64,000 nt of DNA from Gammaproteobacteria bacterium Milos-ODIII6. Lineage in GTDB: Bacteria > Pseudomonadota > Gammaproteobacteria > Chromatiales > Chromatiaceae. Each line of letters opens with the position of its first letter. The stretch's first letter is position 1. A program made the position numbers and the translations under genes. Below, piece after piece: positions 51,446-59,838 of the stretch. The notes beneath the pieces are model-generated. The model ran no database searches and was not told the DNA's origin. It worked only from the letters and a program-made list of their open reading frames with translations. Location: positions 62,001-126,000 of the forward strand of contig JAPTHR010000002.1 in NCBI GenBank assembly GCA_029228645.1, written 5' to 3'.

Positions 51446-51494
51446 CCCTGTCGGGCGCGCCATATTCAAGGAACCCTCCCATCGCGGGGGGTTC
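51446..51494 (+). repeat. Truncated 3' copy of tRNA-Arg plus its terminator
   Basis: CCTGTCGGGCGCGCCATA (51447-51464) repeats the tRNA 3' end including CCA. A near-copy of the terminator hairpin follows (GAACCCTCC at 51471-51479, GGGGGGTTC at 51486-51494), about 200 bp downstream of the intact versions. Together with the 5' fragment it suggests a decayed tRNA array or repeated recombination at the tRNA 3' end. Confidence 0.75.
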
Positions 51495-51537
51495 TTTGCG
51501 TTTGGACCGAGCCCCCCCTTTGTAGCAGCGGCCTATT

Positions 51538-51670
51538 GTAGGAGCGGCCTTGGCCGCGAAGAATCTGCTTCGACAGGTTCCAATCGGCCTTCATTCGCGA
51601 GCAAGCGCGCTCCTACGGCATGGGGATGGTCCCAGGCGCATAACACGTAGGAACGACCTTGGCCGCAAAA
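51538..51670. repeat. REP sequences (inverted pair plus a third copy)
   Basis: GTAGGAGCGGCCTTGGCCGC (51538-51557) and its inverted relative TTCGCGAGCAAGCGCGCTCC (51594-51613, continuing TAC to 51616) form a REPIN-like pair. A third direct, more degenerate copy begins at 51647 (GTAGGAACGACCTTGGCCGC). The pattern matches Pseudomonas-type REP elements. The remainder of the tRNA-nhaA gap shows no gene. A RAYT transposase is not present in the window. Confidence 0.75.
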
Positions 51671-51750
51671 GGCAAGGCTCACGCCCTAGCGATCATAAGG
51701 TTCGGCGCATTTTTGCCGTTAGCTTCCCAGGTTTTTGCCGTCAGGTGTTT

Positions 51751-51813
51751 CATCGGGGAGCGCGCTTGTTGCACAATCCCGTCAGGAAAGCCGTTCGCTG
51801 TAGGCGAGCCTGA
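51751..51813 (+). promoter_or_regulatory. Structured leader of nhaA, candidate ion-sensing riboswitch
   Basis: Just upstream of nhaA are two adjoining stems: CGGG/CCCG (51754-51757 with 51778-51781) and TCAGG/CCTGA (51782-51786 with 51809-51813), the latter enclosing TCGC/GCGA around TGTAG. Position and compactness recall nhaA-associated riboswitch RNAs (nhaA-I type, Li+/Na+ sensing), but I cannot confirm the consensus. It could also be a plain leader hairpin. Confidence 0.35.
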
Positions 51814-51843
51814 ATAACGACTCAAGCAAACAGGAGCAAGGCC

Positions 51844-53253
51844 GTGGGTTCAAATTCCCCCGATGACTTCACACCGGACGACGACACCCCGGTCATCCGC
51901 GCGCGCTGGGAAAAGGGATTCAGCAAGATCCTTACCCCCTTCGAACAGTTCGTCAAACAGACCACCGCCAGTGGCCTGATCCTGATGGCCACCGCATTGC
52001 TCGCGCTGGTCGTGGCCAACAGCGTGCTGGCGTCGCATTACGAACACCTGCTGCACGTCCCGATCGGTTTCTCGGTAGGCAGCTGGGGCCTGGAGAAGAC
52101 ACTCCACCACTGGATCAACGACGGCCTGATGACGCTGTTCTTCTTCGTGGTGGGGCTCGAACTCAAACGCGAGATCCTGGTCGGCGAATTGTCTGACGCC
52201 AAGGCCGCCGCCCTGCCGATCTTCGCCGCTATCGGCGGCATGGTGGTACCGGCATTGCTGTATGTCTGGATCAGCCCGGACGGCAACGCCCTGCGCGGTT
52301 GGGGCATTCCCATGGCAACCGATATCGCCTTCGCCCTGGGGGTCATCGCCATTCTGGCCAGCCGGGTACCCAAATCGCTGATCACCTTCCTGGTGGCGCT
52401 GGCGATCGTCGACGACCTCGGTGCGGTGGTAGTGATCGCCCTGTTCTACACCCAGCAACTGGTCTGGGAGTTCCTGTTCGCGGCAGCCGTGCTTACCATC
52501 CTGCTGGTGGTGATGAACCTGATCGGCCTGCGCAACCCCACCGGATACTTCCTGGTCGGCATTCTGCTCTGGCTGGCGCTGCTGCAGTCGGGCGTACACG
52601 CCACCCTGGCCGGCGTGATCACCGCCTTCACCATTCCCAGTCTGCCGCGCTTCGACCCGGAGACCTTCAGTCAACGCATGCGCCGGCTGTTGGACCGCTT
52701 CGACGACAGTCACAAACCCGGCGAGAGCATCCTGCAGAACCAGCAGCTGAGCGGCGTGGTGCAGACCCTGGAGAACGGCATCCACAGCGTCGAGACCCCA
52801 CTGCAGCGCCTCGAGCACAACATGCATTTCCCGGTCGCCTTCCTGGTACTGCCGGTATTCGCACTGTTCAACGCCGGGGTGCACATCGACTTTGGCAACC
52901 TGGGCCAGGCATTGAGTCACCCGGTCACAGCCGGGGTCATCCTGGGCCTTGTGGTGGGCAAGTTCATCGGCATCGCCGGCACCAGCTGGCTGGTCACGCG
53001 CCTGGGCTGGGCGACCCTGCCGCGCAGCGTCAGCCTGAGCCACATCGGTGGTGCCGCGCTGCTCGGCGGCATCGGCTTCACCATGTCGATCTTCATCGCC
53101 GAGCTCGCCTTCGCCAACTACCCGGAACTGATCCTGCAATCCAAGCTCGGCATCCTGACCGCCTCGCTGATCGCCGGGGTGGCGGGTTCTGTGTGGCTCT
53201 ACATGCTGGGTGAGAAGAAAGCGAGGGAGAGAAAGGCGGCGCGCGCAGCCTAA
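51844..53253 (+). CDS. nhaA: Na+/H+ antiporter NhaA
   Basis: A 469-residue inner-membrane antiporter exporting Na+ in exchange for H+. The functional residues are present: D160 in ATDIAFALG (E. coli D133 equivalent) and the tandem D190-D191 in AIVDDLGAVVVIALFY (E. coli D163/D164). GLELKRE near residue 104 is the conserved cytoplasmic loop. It is about 80 residues longer than E. coli NhaA, with an insertion at about 265-330 (LLDRFDDSHKPGESILQNQQ and following) and an extended N-terminus. GTG start at 51844 with AGGAG 8 nt upstream. Confidence 0.95.
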   Translation: MGSNSPDDFTPDDDTPVIRARWEKGFSKILTPFEQFVKQTTASGLILMATALLALVVANSVLASHYEHLLHVPIGFSVGSWGLEKTLHHWINDGLMTLFFFVVGLELKREILVGELSDAKAAALPIFAAIGGMVVPALLYVWISPDGNALRGWGIPMATDIAFALGVIAILASRVPKSLITFLVALAIVDDLGAVVVIALFYTQQLVWEFLFAAAVLTILLVVMNLIGLRNPTGYFLVGILLWLALLQSGVHATLAGVITAFTIPSLPRFDPETFSQRMRRLLDRFDDSHKPGESILQNQQLSGVVQTLENGIHSVETPLQRLEHNMHFPVAFLVLPVFALFNAGVHIDFGNLGQALSHPVTAGVILGLVVGKFIGIAGTSWLVTRLGWATLPRSVSLSHIGGAALLGGIGFTMSIFIAELAFANYPELILQSKLGILTASLIAGVAGSVWLYMLGEKKARERKAARAA

Positions 53254-53639
53254 GTGGGGCTGTTGCGGGCCTGGCAGCTATATCTTTCCCAGGAAAACCG
53301 TGAGATCGCGCGAAGCCTTCTTGAAGGGTAGTTTCCAGGTTCCTCGGTTTTCCACCGAATAACCCGGATCCGTTGGGGCGATGCTGGCCGCACCTGCCAC
53401 AAGAGGGCTTCAGACTGTGAATACGCCGGAGGTTTCGGGTTCCGGCTGAAAGCCGGTTCGGTCGGCCATGCGGCCGACTCCCCCCTCCCCACTACTTGTG
53501 GCGAGGGCTGGGGTGGGGATACAACTCGTTAATCATCCGAACGCCACCCCCTTCCCAACCTTCTCCCTCGGGAGGGGAGAAGAGGCAAAAAGACAATCCG
53601 GCCAACGCCAGGAGGTTTAAAGACCCCCTATCGGGGACG
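53254..53639. other. Gene-free region with a second palindrome-hairpin repeat module
   Basis: About 385 bp between nhaA and the convergent gene at 53640. The second part (53461-53585) repeats the order seen at 50006: palindrome GTCGGCC-ATGC-GGCCGAC (53461-53478), a family B unit (about 53480-53520), then a family C-like unit (AACGCCACCCCCTTCCCAAC from about 53540). The first ~200 bp show nothing recognisable. Confidence 0.55.
53461..53585. repeat. Palindrome plus GC-rich hairpin repeats, second module
   Basis: Same A (palindrome), B (CCCCTCCCCAC..GGGCTGGGGTGGGG) and C (CCAACCTTCTCCCTCGGGAG..) order and orientation as at 50006-50300. The two modules bracket the DUF559-tRNA-nhaA interval as direct repeats about 3.4 kb apart. 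Confidence 0.7.
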
Positions 53640-54449
53640 CTAAAACCGAACCAGGTGCTGTGGAACGCTGAAGGGCCCGCCTGGCGTGGTACGCGTGAGC
53701 GGCAGGATCAGGGGGTGATGGCGGAGGCCGCGCCCCAGCGGGACCAGTCGGATGACTGCATCCAGATAGCCGTCGGCATTCACATCCGCATAGTCGATCG
53801 CGACCATGCGAAAACCGTTGGCGTGACGGTCGAGCAGGCATTTCATGCCATCCGGCTGAAACGAAACCCAGCCGCGAAACACGCCGTTCTCGACCCGGCA
53901 CTGCTCGGCAGAGGGTTTTACTCCTTCCTCGCTTTCCCGCGGACCGTGCGTCAGGACCTGCTTCAATTCCACGAAACCGGGCGGCAGCGACTCGCAACGA
54001 TCTTTCGCATTGTCACAGCCGGCCGCCGCTGCAAGCTCGCGCAGGTCGGAGTTCCTGAAATCGAAATCGCTGACGAAGTCGTGCGCCACCTGGGTCCTGG
54101 CGCGCTGTAGGAAGGCGACGTAGTAGCAATCCTGCATCACCTTGTCCCATACGCGACGCTCGACCCGGGTGCCCCACTGGTCGGCGCCCAGCCGAACCGC
54201 ATTTTGGGCCAGGTCGCAGTCGCGCGGGATGTGAAAGGTTTCCTTGTGCTGAGCACTGACCGGCAGGGTGATCTCGTATGTCTCGACCCGCTCGCCGCTG
54301 TAGGGCGCACGGAAATGCGGATCGGACCAGGCGTTCGATTGTACCAACACCAACAGCAGAGTGAGCGCGACGATCGGCAATCGACGGCTGAAAGGTCCTG
54401 GTTCGGGGCGGCTGGCTCGGGATCCTGTTTTGATCAGGTCTTGAATCAT
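53640..54449 (-). CDS. Conserved exported protein of unknown function, partner of the MMPL-cNMP transporter
   Basis: A 269-residue protein with a signal peptide (SRRLPIVALTLLLVLVQSNA, cleavage near AWS). I do not recognise its family. The mature part has six Cys that could pair (DCDLAQN, QDCYY, GCDNAKDRCES, EQCRVE, MKCLLD) and a DVNADGYLDAV loop resembling FG-GAP/EF-hand Ca sites near the C-terminus. The ATG at 54449 overlaps the transporter stop (ATGA), so the two proteins are probably made together. A periplasmic or surface role is inferred. Confidence 0.75.
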   Translation of the reverse strand: MIQDLIKTGSRASRPEPGPFSRRLPIVALTLLLVLVQSNAWSDPHFRAPYSGERVETYEITLPVSAQHKETFHIPRDCDLAQNAVRLGADQWGTRVERRVWDKVMQDCYYVAFLQRARTQVAHDFVSDFDFRNSDLRELAAAAGCDNAKDRCESLPPGFVELKQVLTHGPRESEEGVKPSAEQCRVENGVFRGWVSFQPDGMKCLLDRHANGFRMVAIDYADVNADGYLDAVIRLVPLGRGLRHHPLILPLTRTTPGGPFSVPQHLVRF

Positions 54450-57235
54450 GGCTTGCGGACGCACTGGCTCGTTTCGGTGTGTTTCAGCCTCGCGTCCGGT
54501 TGCTCGGCACTCTTGTCGCCAGACTCGATCCGGCTGATGAAACGGATCCAGCGACAGCTCACGTCTATCGCCAGGTTGTAGAAAATACGGCTGCCGATAA
54601 AGGGGTGATGCTTTACCACATTGTAGAGACTCTCGCGGCTCAATTCCAAGAGCACGGAGGCCTCGGTCGCGACCGCGCGGGTCCGACGGAGTTCGCCCGC
54701 GAGCACCGCGACGTCGCCGAACAGGTCGCCCGCGCCGAATCGACCGACCACGACCGGTTCTCCAATCTCCGGCTTCGCTGGCAGCCGCACCTCGACCGCC
54801 CCCTCCATCACCAGGTACATCCGGGAACCCTCGTCGCCCGGCTCGAACACGATCTGTTCCCTGGCGTAATCGACCAGGTCGGAGGCGAGGATGAAACGAC
54901 GGATCTGCCAGGGGCGCATCCCACGGAAAAGGGCGCTGTTCGGGATCAGTTCGCGCCGTAGCTGCGCCGAGAGCAGGTCCCAGAGGTTGACCAGGCGCAG
55001 CGAGGATATCGCCAGCGGGGTGATCACGAAGTCCGCCAACAGTGCGGTTGCGATCACCAGCGCGCTGAGCACACCGAACAGGAACACGGGCTGGAAGTCC
55101 GAGAGGGTGAACACCAGGAAACCGGCGATCAGCGCGACCGAGGTCGACAGCACCGGCAGGCTCTCGGCCGCCAGGGTGGCGTGAATTGCCGCGACCTGAT
55201 GATGCGAGGATTTCAGTTCCTGGTTGTAGCGCAGCAAAAAGTGCAGGGTGTCGTCGACCGCGATCCCGATCGCGATCGCGGCCGCCATGGTGGTGCCGAT
55301 ATTGAGCGGGATGTCTGCAAAGCCCATCACGCCGAACAGCACCACGACCGGAAACGCGTTCGGCAGCGCCGCGAGCAAACCGACCCGGATGTCGGTGAAC
55401 AGCACCGAGATGATCAGGATGAAGACCCCCAGCAGCAGCGCTATCGACTCCAGCTGTCCCCGTAGCATGGAATCGGTCGCGGACAGGGTCAGCACCGAGG
55501 AGCCGGTGATGCGCGCGCGCAGCCCCGGATCGAGATTGGCATCGATGAAGCCCTGGATATCATCCAGGAATACCTGCATCTCGCCGGTCGAATCGACCGC
55601 ATGCCGCACCAGGATGCGGACCCGGCTGTAGTCGGGCGAGGCATAGGCCTGGACGTGCCGATAGTCGAGAAACACCATCAGTTCGTCGACCACGTCATCC
55701 GAAGCCGGCAGGCTTGCCTGGTTCAGCTCCTGAAAGGCCATGTTGAGCATTGCCAGGTAGTCGGTGAACGCGGTGGTGGATCGCGACAGGCCCTGCTGCT
55801 GGATGAAGTCCTGGATCGCCTCAACCTGCTCCAGGTAGCGGACCTTGAGGAAGGTATCCTGGATACCCGACTCCAGGATGATCGAAAAGCTGTCCAGCCC
55901 GGCCAGGTCGCGGTTGACCTGCTCGACCTGCTGGCGCACCTGCGAGTCCTTCGCCAGGCTCTCGATGGCGCTGTGATTCACCTCGATCCTGGGTATGCCC
56001 AGGAGCGCCACCAAGGTGGCGGCAAGCAGCGATCCCAGTATCCACCAGCGGTAACGATGCAGTTGTCGCCAGTAGGCGGCGACCAGGCGCCCACACCCCC
56101 GGATGAGGGGGCGGGTTGGCCGCTCCAGTCCCCAACGTCCCACCAGCGACAGCAGCGCGGGGATCAGGGATACGGTCACGAGAAAGTTGAACAACAGCCC
56201 GGTGGATGCGAGCACGCCGAACTGCCACAAGGCCTCGATCCCGCTGATCCCGACCGAGAAGAATCCGATGTAGGTGGTCACGAAGGTCAGCAGCACGATC
56301 CTGCCCATACGCTCGGCCATGACCTGCAGCGAAACGCGCGTGCCCTTTCGCTTCAACTGGGCACGACGGAACTCGGACAACAGATGGATGTCCTCGGTGG
56401 AACCCACGATGATCAGCAGCACCGGCACCATCGAGGTGACCACGTTGAGGGGGATGCCGGTCACGCCCATCAGCCCCAGGGTCCACAGGATGCTGATCGC
56501 GCCGGTCAGTACCGGGACCAGGATATCGACCACGTGGCGCAACAGCAGGAACAAGGCGATCAACAACGCCCCCAGGGCATAGGGCAGCAGGCGGGTCTGC
56601 TCCTCCTGGATCTGATGCGAGATGGCCGTGCGGACGTAGGGGTGGCCAATCGCGAAGGTTTCCTGGTAGACCCCCCTCAGGGGCTCGATGGCCTCGTCCA
56701 CGGCGGTAGTGAGGGCCAGGTCATCGACCCCGGAGAGGTCCTCGCGCAGCACGATCGCGGCGCTCATCACCCCGCCATCCTCGGACAGCAGGGTGTACTT
56801 GACGAAGGGGTCGGCGAGCGCCTGCTGCAGGACCGCCGCACCCCCGGCCGCGTCATCCGGCAGCCGTTCGAGGTAGGGGTCCTTCTTCAGGTAACCGTCC
56901 ACGCTGCGGACATGCGGCACCGAAAACAGGCTCTCGACCCGTTCGACGAAAGGCAGCTGCTCGATCCGCCGAACTGCATCCTGTAAGGCCACGAGCTTTG
57001 CCGGCGCCATCAGCACCGGATCCCGGATCAACAGCAGAACGACCTGCTCGTCGCCGAACTGTTGGCTGATCTCTTCGTAATAAGCCCGCTCCGGGTCGTC
57101 GATCAGGAGCAGTTCCTCGGTCGAGATCCTGACGTGGACGCGATCCAGCTGAGTGGCCGCGAGCAGCGAAAACGCCAGCAGCAGCGAGAGGACCCACCAG
57201 GGTCGGTCGGCGCAAAGCATCAGGAAGCGGCGCAT
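54446..57235 (-). CDS. MMPL/RND-superfamily transporter fused to a C-terminal cNMP-binding domain
   Basis: A 929-residue inner-membrane protein. Two RND halves each have one helix, a large periplasmic loop, then a helix cluster. The SSD-like segment LLIIVGSTEDIHLLSEFRRA in half one and AIAIGIAVDDTLHFLLRYNQ in half two carry the conserved Asp/Glu positions of MMPL-type exporters. Residues 769-890 are a cNMP-binding beta-roll with phosphate cassette FGDVAVLAGELRRTRAVA. The start ATG at 57235 follows GGAGGG. Likely a lipid or hydrophobe exporter under ligand control; substrate unknown. Confidence 0.88.
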   Translation of the reverse strand: MRRFLMLCADRPWWVLSLLLAFSLLAATQLDRVHVRISTEELLLIDDPERAYYEEISQQFGDEQVVLLLIRDPVLMAPAKLVALQDAVRRIEQLPFVERVESLFSVPHVRSVDGYLKKDPYLERLPDDAAGGAAVLQQALADPFVKYTLLSEDGGVMSAAIVLREDLSGVDDLALTTAVDEAIEPLRGVYQETFAIGHPYVRTAISHQIQEEQTRLLPYALGALLIALFLLLRHVVDILVPVLTGAISILWTLGLMGVTGIPLNVVTSMVPVLLIIVGSTEDIHLLSEFRRAQLKRKGTRVSLQVMAERMGRIVLLTFVTTYIGFFSVGISGIEALWQFGVLASTGLLFNFLVTVSLIPALLSLVGRWGLERPTRPLIRGCGRLVAAYWRQLHRYRWWILGSLLAATLVALLGIPRIEVNHSAIESLAKDSQVRQQVEQVNRDLAGLDSFSIILESGIQDTFLKVRYLEQVEAIQDFIQQQGLSRSTTAFTDYLAMLNMAFQELNQASLPASDDVVDELMVFLDYRHVQAYASPDYSRVRILVRHAVDSTGEMQVFLDDIQGFIDANLDPGLRARITGSSVLTLSATDSMLRGQLESIALLLGVFILIISVLFTDIRVGLLAALPNAFPVVVLFGVMGFADIPLNIGTTMAAAIAIGIAVDDTLHFLLRYNQELKSSHHQVAAIHATLAAESLPVLSTSVALIAGFLVFTLSDFQPVFLFGVLSALVIATALLADFVITPLAISSLRLVNLWDLLSAQLRRELIPNSALFRGMRPWQIRRFILASDLVDYAREQIVFEPGDEGSRMYLVMEGAVEVRLPAKPEIGEPVVVGRFGAGDLFGDVAVLAGELRRTRAVATEASVLLELSRESLYNVVKHHPFIGSRIFYNLAIDVSCRWIRFISRIESGDKSAEQPDARLKHTETSQCVRKP

Positions 57236-57530
57236 GCATCCCTCCTGCTGGCGGGATATCGGGGATATCCTGCAGACACTACGGCGCGGCCGCCCCACAT
57301 GCAAGAGACCGGCGTGTCCGCAACTGGCGACGCCGAACACAGCGCGAGCCCTGCACTGGCCTGGAAATCGCGCGCAACAGCCGGGTGACGAGCAGGTAGA
57401 ATGACGTGGGTTTGATTGTTGAAAAAAGAATGACCTTGAAAACCGACCGAAGCTGCCAACACCGCCCCCGGCAACAGGCCTTCCGCCTGTCACCCCGGCC
57501 TGTTTCCACCCTGATCCCGGAGCAAGCGGC

Positions 57531-57965
57531 ATGACCGGAAACACCGACTTCGCAAACCGCTTGGCGGGGAAGTTCGTCGGGATCCTGCGCTGGGAACAAC
57601 TCGATGCCCTGTGGGACACGCTCAACGGCTCGGGCCAGGCATGGTTCCTTTATCAGGTCGGTTCGGAACTCCCCCAGCTACCGCTCAAGGGCGATGGCCT
57701 GAAGAACGCCCTGTCCAAGCTCGACCACCTGCTGCATCAGGAGCACGAACACGATTACTGCGGCATCGTGTATGCCGACAGCCCCGCGGAGCCGACCCTG
57801 GTCAAGGTCTACGACCCGAACCACCTCGGCTCATCCTGCGGCAGCAGCGGCATGACCATCCCGCCGCGCTGGATCATCAGCCTGGAGCGGCCCAGCGAGG
57901 TCAGCGACGAGGCTCCCACCCCCAAGAATCGCCAGCGCTGGTGGCAGAGACTGTTCCACGAGTAG
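57531..57965 (+). CDS. Hypothetical protein, 144 aa
   Basis: I do not recognise the family. It is a soluble, moderately acidic protein with a GKFVGILRWEQLDALWDTLN start and a DYCGIVYADSPAEPTLVKVY / LGSSCGSSG central segment with two cysteines. The C-terminus is basic (KNRQRWWQRLFHE). The codon pattern is like its neighbours and the frame is intact, supporting a real gene. It has its own 295-bp upstream region (57236-57530) shared with the divergent transporter. Confidence 0.65.
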   Translation: MTGNTDFANRLAGKFVGILRWEQLDALWDTLNGSGQAWFLYQVGSELPQLPLKGDGLKNALSKLDHLLHQEHEHDYCGIVYADSPAEPTLVKVYDPNHLGSSCGSSGMTIPPRWIISLERPSEVSDEAPTPKNRQRWWQRLFHE

Positions 57966-58069
57966 GGTTTACGGCGTCGCCTGCAATAACAACCCTCTGT
58001 TTCTATTATATTTATTGCCTCCAAACCCGTTTCGACGGGGGTGACGCCTGTGCCCGACAGAAAATCGAA

Positions 58070-58097
58070 TTGTTTTATTAGAACTTCGGAATATTAT
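58070..58097 (+). promoter_or_regulatory. Candidate sigma-70 promoter of the 88-aa exported protein gene
   Basis: TTGTTT (58070-58075) and TATTAT (58092-58097) are 16 bp apart in an unusually AT-rich stretch (about 58000-58130), 91 bp upstream of the start at 58188. An alternative TTGACT at 58100-58105 lacks a -10. Confidence 0.35.
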
Positions 58098-58187
58098 ATT
58101 TGACTAAAGTATTAGGAGATTCTGCCGCAAGGGAGATTTGGAACCTCTTCTCAGATGGCTTTCAGGCGCAGTAACCAGGAGCGGATG

Positions 58188-58454
58188 ATGAAATCGGGAT
58201 TGAAAGGATTTGCAGTGATTCTGCTGCTTGTTTTTACAGGCGCCGCGAGCGCCGAAGAAGGCATGCTGCAGGACCCGGACGTGATCACCTACCAGATGGC
58301 GATCCAGGCCTTCGGAGTGAGCAAACAGGCCGCCTTCGCAGCGGCCCAGTTGGCCACCCAGGAAGCCGATCGCCACGACGGTAAAGAGGATCAGGACAAG
58401 CCGGCGAAGGAACAGCGCTTCGTGTTCTCCGGCAACCCCTACTTCATCGATTGA
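58188..58454 (+). CDS. Small exported protein of unknown function, 88 aa
   Basis: Signal peptide MKSGLKGFAVILLLVFTGAA with cleavage near ASA-EE, then a ~65-residue mature chain with no Cys: an Ala/Gln-rich helix (YQMAIQAFGVSKQAAFAAAQ) and a charged Lys/Asp/Glu tail. AGGAG lies 6 nt before the ATG at 58188; the ATG at 58185 is also possible. The 3' end overlaps the convergent arsJ gene by 11 bp. No family recognised. Confidence 0.6.
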   Translation: MKSGLKGFAVILLLVFTGAASAEEGMLQDPDVITYQMAIQAFGVSKQAAFAAAQLATQEADRHDGKEDQDKPAKEQRFVFSGNPYFID

Positions 58455-59670
58455 GCGTTGCAGCTCGCTCATGGCCCGTTTGCTGTGGCAGGCGTAGCGA
58501 CAACAACAGTGCCAGCAGGATGAATCCGGCCGACCACCACAGGCATCCCACCAGGCCGTGTTCCTGGTAGGCCCAGCCGGATAGCACGGTCCCCGCGAGA
58601 CGTCCCCCGGCATTCGCCATGTAGTAGAAACCCACGTTGAGCGAGACCTTGTCGAAATCCGAGTAGGCCAGGATCAGGTAGGAGTGGAGCGCCGAGTTGA
58701 TCGCGAACACGACCCCGAAGGCGAACAGTCCGACGATCAGGACCAGGGCCGGGTCGAAGCCCCGGCCCAGGGCGAGCGCCATGAGAGCCGGGATCACCAC
58801 CAGCACCAGCGCGGCCAGGCGCGCCGTGCCACCTCCCGGCCCCCGCCCGGAATGACTGCGGCGCAGCAGCCGGGGAGCCGCCGCCTGGACGAAGCCATAG
58901 CCGATCACCCAGGCTGCGAGGAAGGCGCCGACCTGCATGAAATCCCACTTGAGGACCTCGTACAGGAAGACCGGCAGACCCACCACGAACCAGACGTCAC
59001 GCGAGCCGAACAGGAAGAAGCGCGCCGCCGAGAGCCAGTTGATCTCCGGCGTGTTGGAGAAGACCTGGGCGAACTTCGGTCGGGATTTCATCCGGCCCAC
59101 GCCCGAGGGCAGCAGCACCAGGGTGAACAGCAGGATCGCCGCCAGCGACCCCGCCAGCACGTACAGCGCGCCCCGGAAGCCGAGCCATTCCAGCAGGACC
59201 GCGCCGACGAAGAAGCCGCCACCCTTGAGCGCGTTCTTGGAGCCGGTCAACACCGCCACCCAGCGGAACAGGCGCGACTCGCCGCCATCGCCGGCCAGGG
59301 TCTTGACACTCGCCTTGGCGGACATCTTGTTGAGGTCCTTGGCGATACCCGAGAGCGCCTGCGCGGCCATCACATAGGGCACCGACAGCCAGGCATCCGG
59401 GACGGTCAACATCAGCAGGGCAAAGACCTGCAGGGCCATGCCAATGTGCATGGTCAGATTGAGGCCGATACGCGCGCCCAGCCAACCACCCACCAGGTTG
59501 GTGACAATGCCGAAGAACTCGTAGAACAGGAACAGCATCGCCACCTCGAACGGCGAGTAGCCGAGCAGGTGGAAATAGAGCACCACCAGCATCCGGATGG
59601 CCCCGTCGGTGACGGTGAAACCCCAGTAACCGGCGGTCACCACGAGATAATTTTTCAATGACTGCTGCAT
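58444..59670 (-). CDS. arsJ: Organoarsenical efflux MFS permease ArsJ
   Basis: A 408-residue, roughly 12-helix MFS permease. The SLKNYLVVTAGYWGFTVTDG start, the VAQALSGIAKDLNKMSAKAS-like segment (AQALSGIAKDLNKMSAKASV) and LNVGFYYMANAGGRLAGTVL are ArsJ-like. ArsJ exports 1-arseno-3-phosphoglycerate made by the adjacent GAPDH, giving arsenate resistance (family knowledge). The ATG at 59670 is used; a TTG two codons upstream is possible. Confidence 0.92.
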   Translation of the reverse strand: MQQSLKNYLVVTAGYWGFTVTDGAIRMLVVLYFHLLGYSPFEVAMLFLFYEFFGIVTNLVGGWLGARIGLNLTMHIGMALQVFALLMLTVPDAWLSVPYVMAAQALSGIAKDLNKMSAKASVKTLAGDGGESRLFRWVAVLTGSKNALKGGGFFVGAVLLEWLGFRGALYVLAGSLAAILLFTLVLLPSGVGRMKSRPKFAQVFSNTPEINWLSAARFFLFGSRDVWFVVGLPVFLYEVLKWDFMQVGAFLAAWVIGYGFVQAAAPRLLRRSHSGRGPGGGTARLAALVLVVIPALMALALGRGFDPALVLIVGLFAFGVVFAINSALHSYLILAYSDFDKVSLNVGFYYMANAGGRLAGTVLSGWAYQEHGLVGCLWWSAGFILLALLLSLRLPQQTGHERAATLNR

Positions 59671-59838
59671 GGACAACTTGTTAACAGGAATGCAGGTATA
59701 GATAGGTTTGCGGTTTGCAACATTGAACCAGCGAAAGACCGATTTCCTTCATGCACGCCCTCCGGCACGAGACGCCAGTCACTGCCTGGACTCTGACAAT
59801 CTTTGCGACCTTGGCGCCCTTCGCGGTTAAGCTCCCGC

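Noticed and set aside
53254-53460. Possible short gene after nhaA
   Set aside because: No frame over 80 codons with a ribosome site or recognisable composition.
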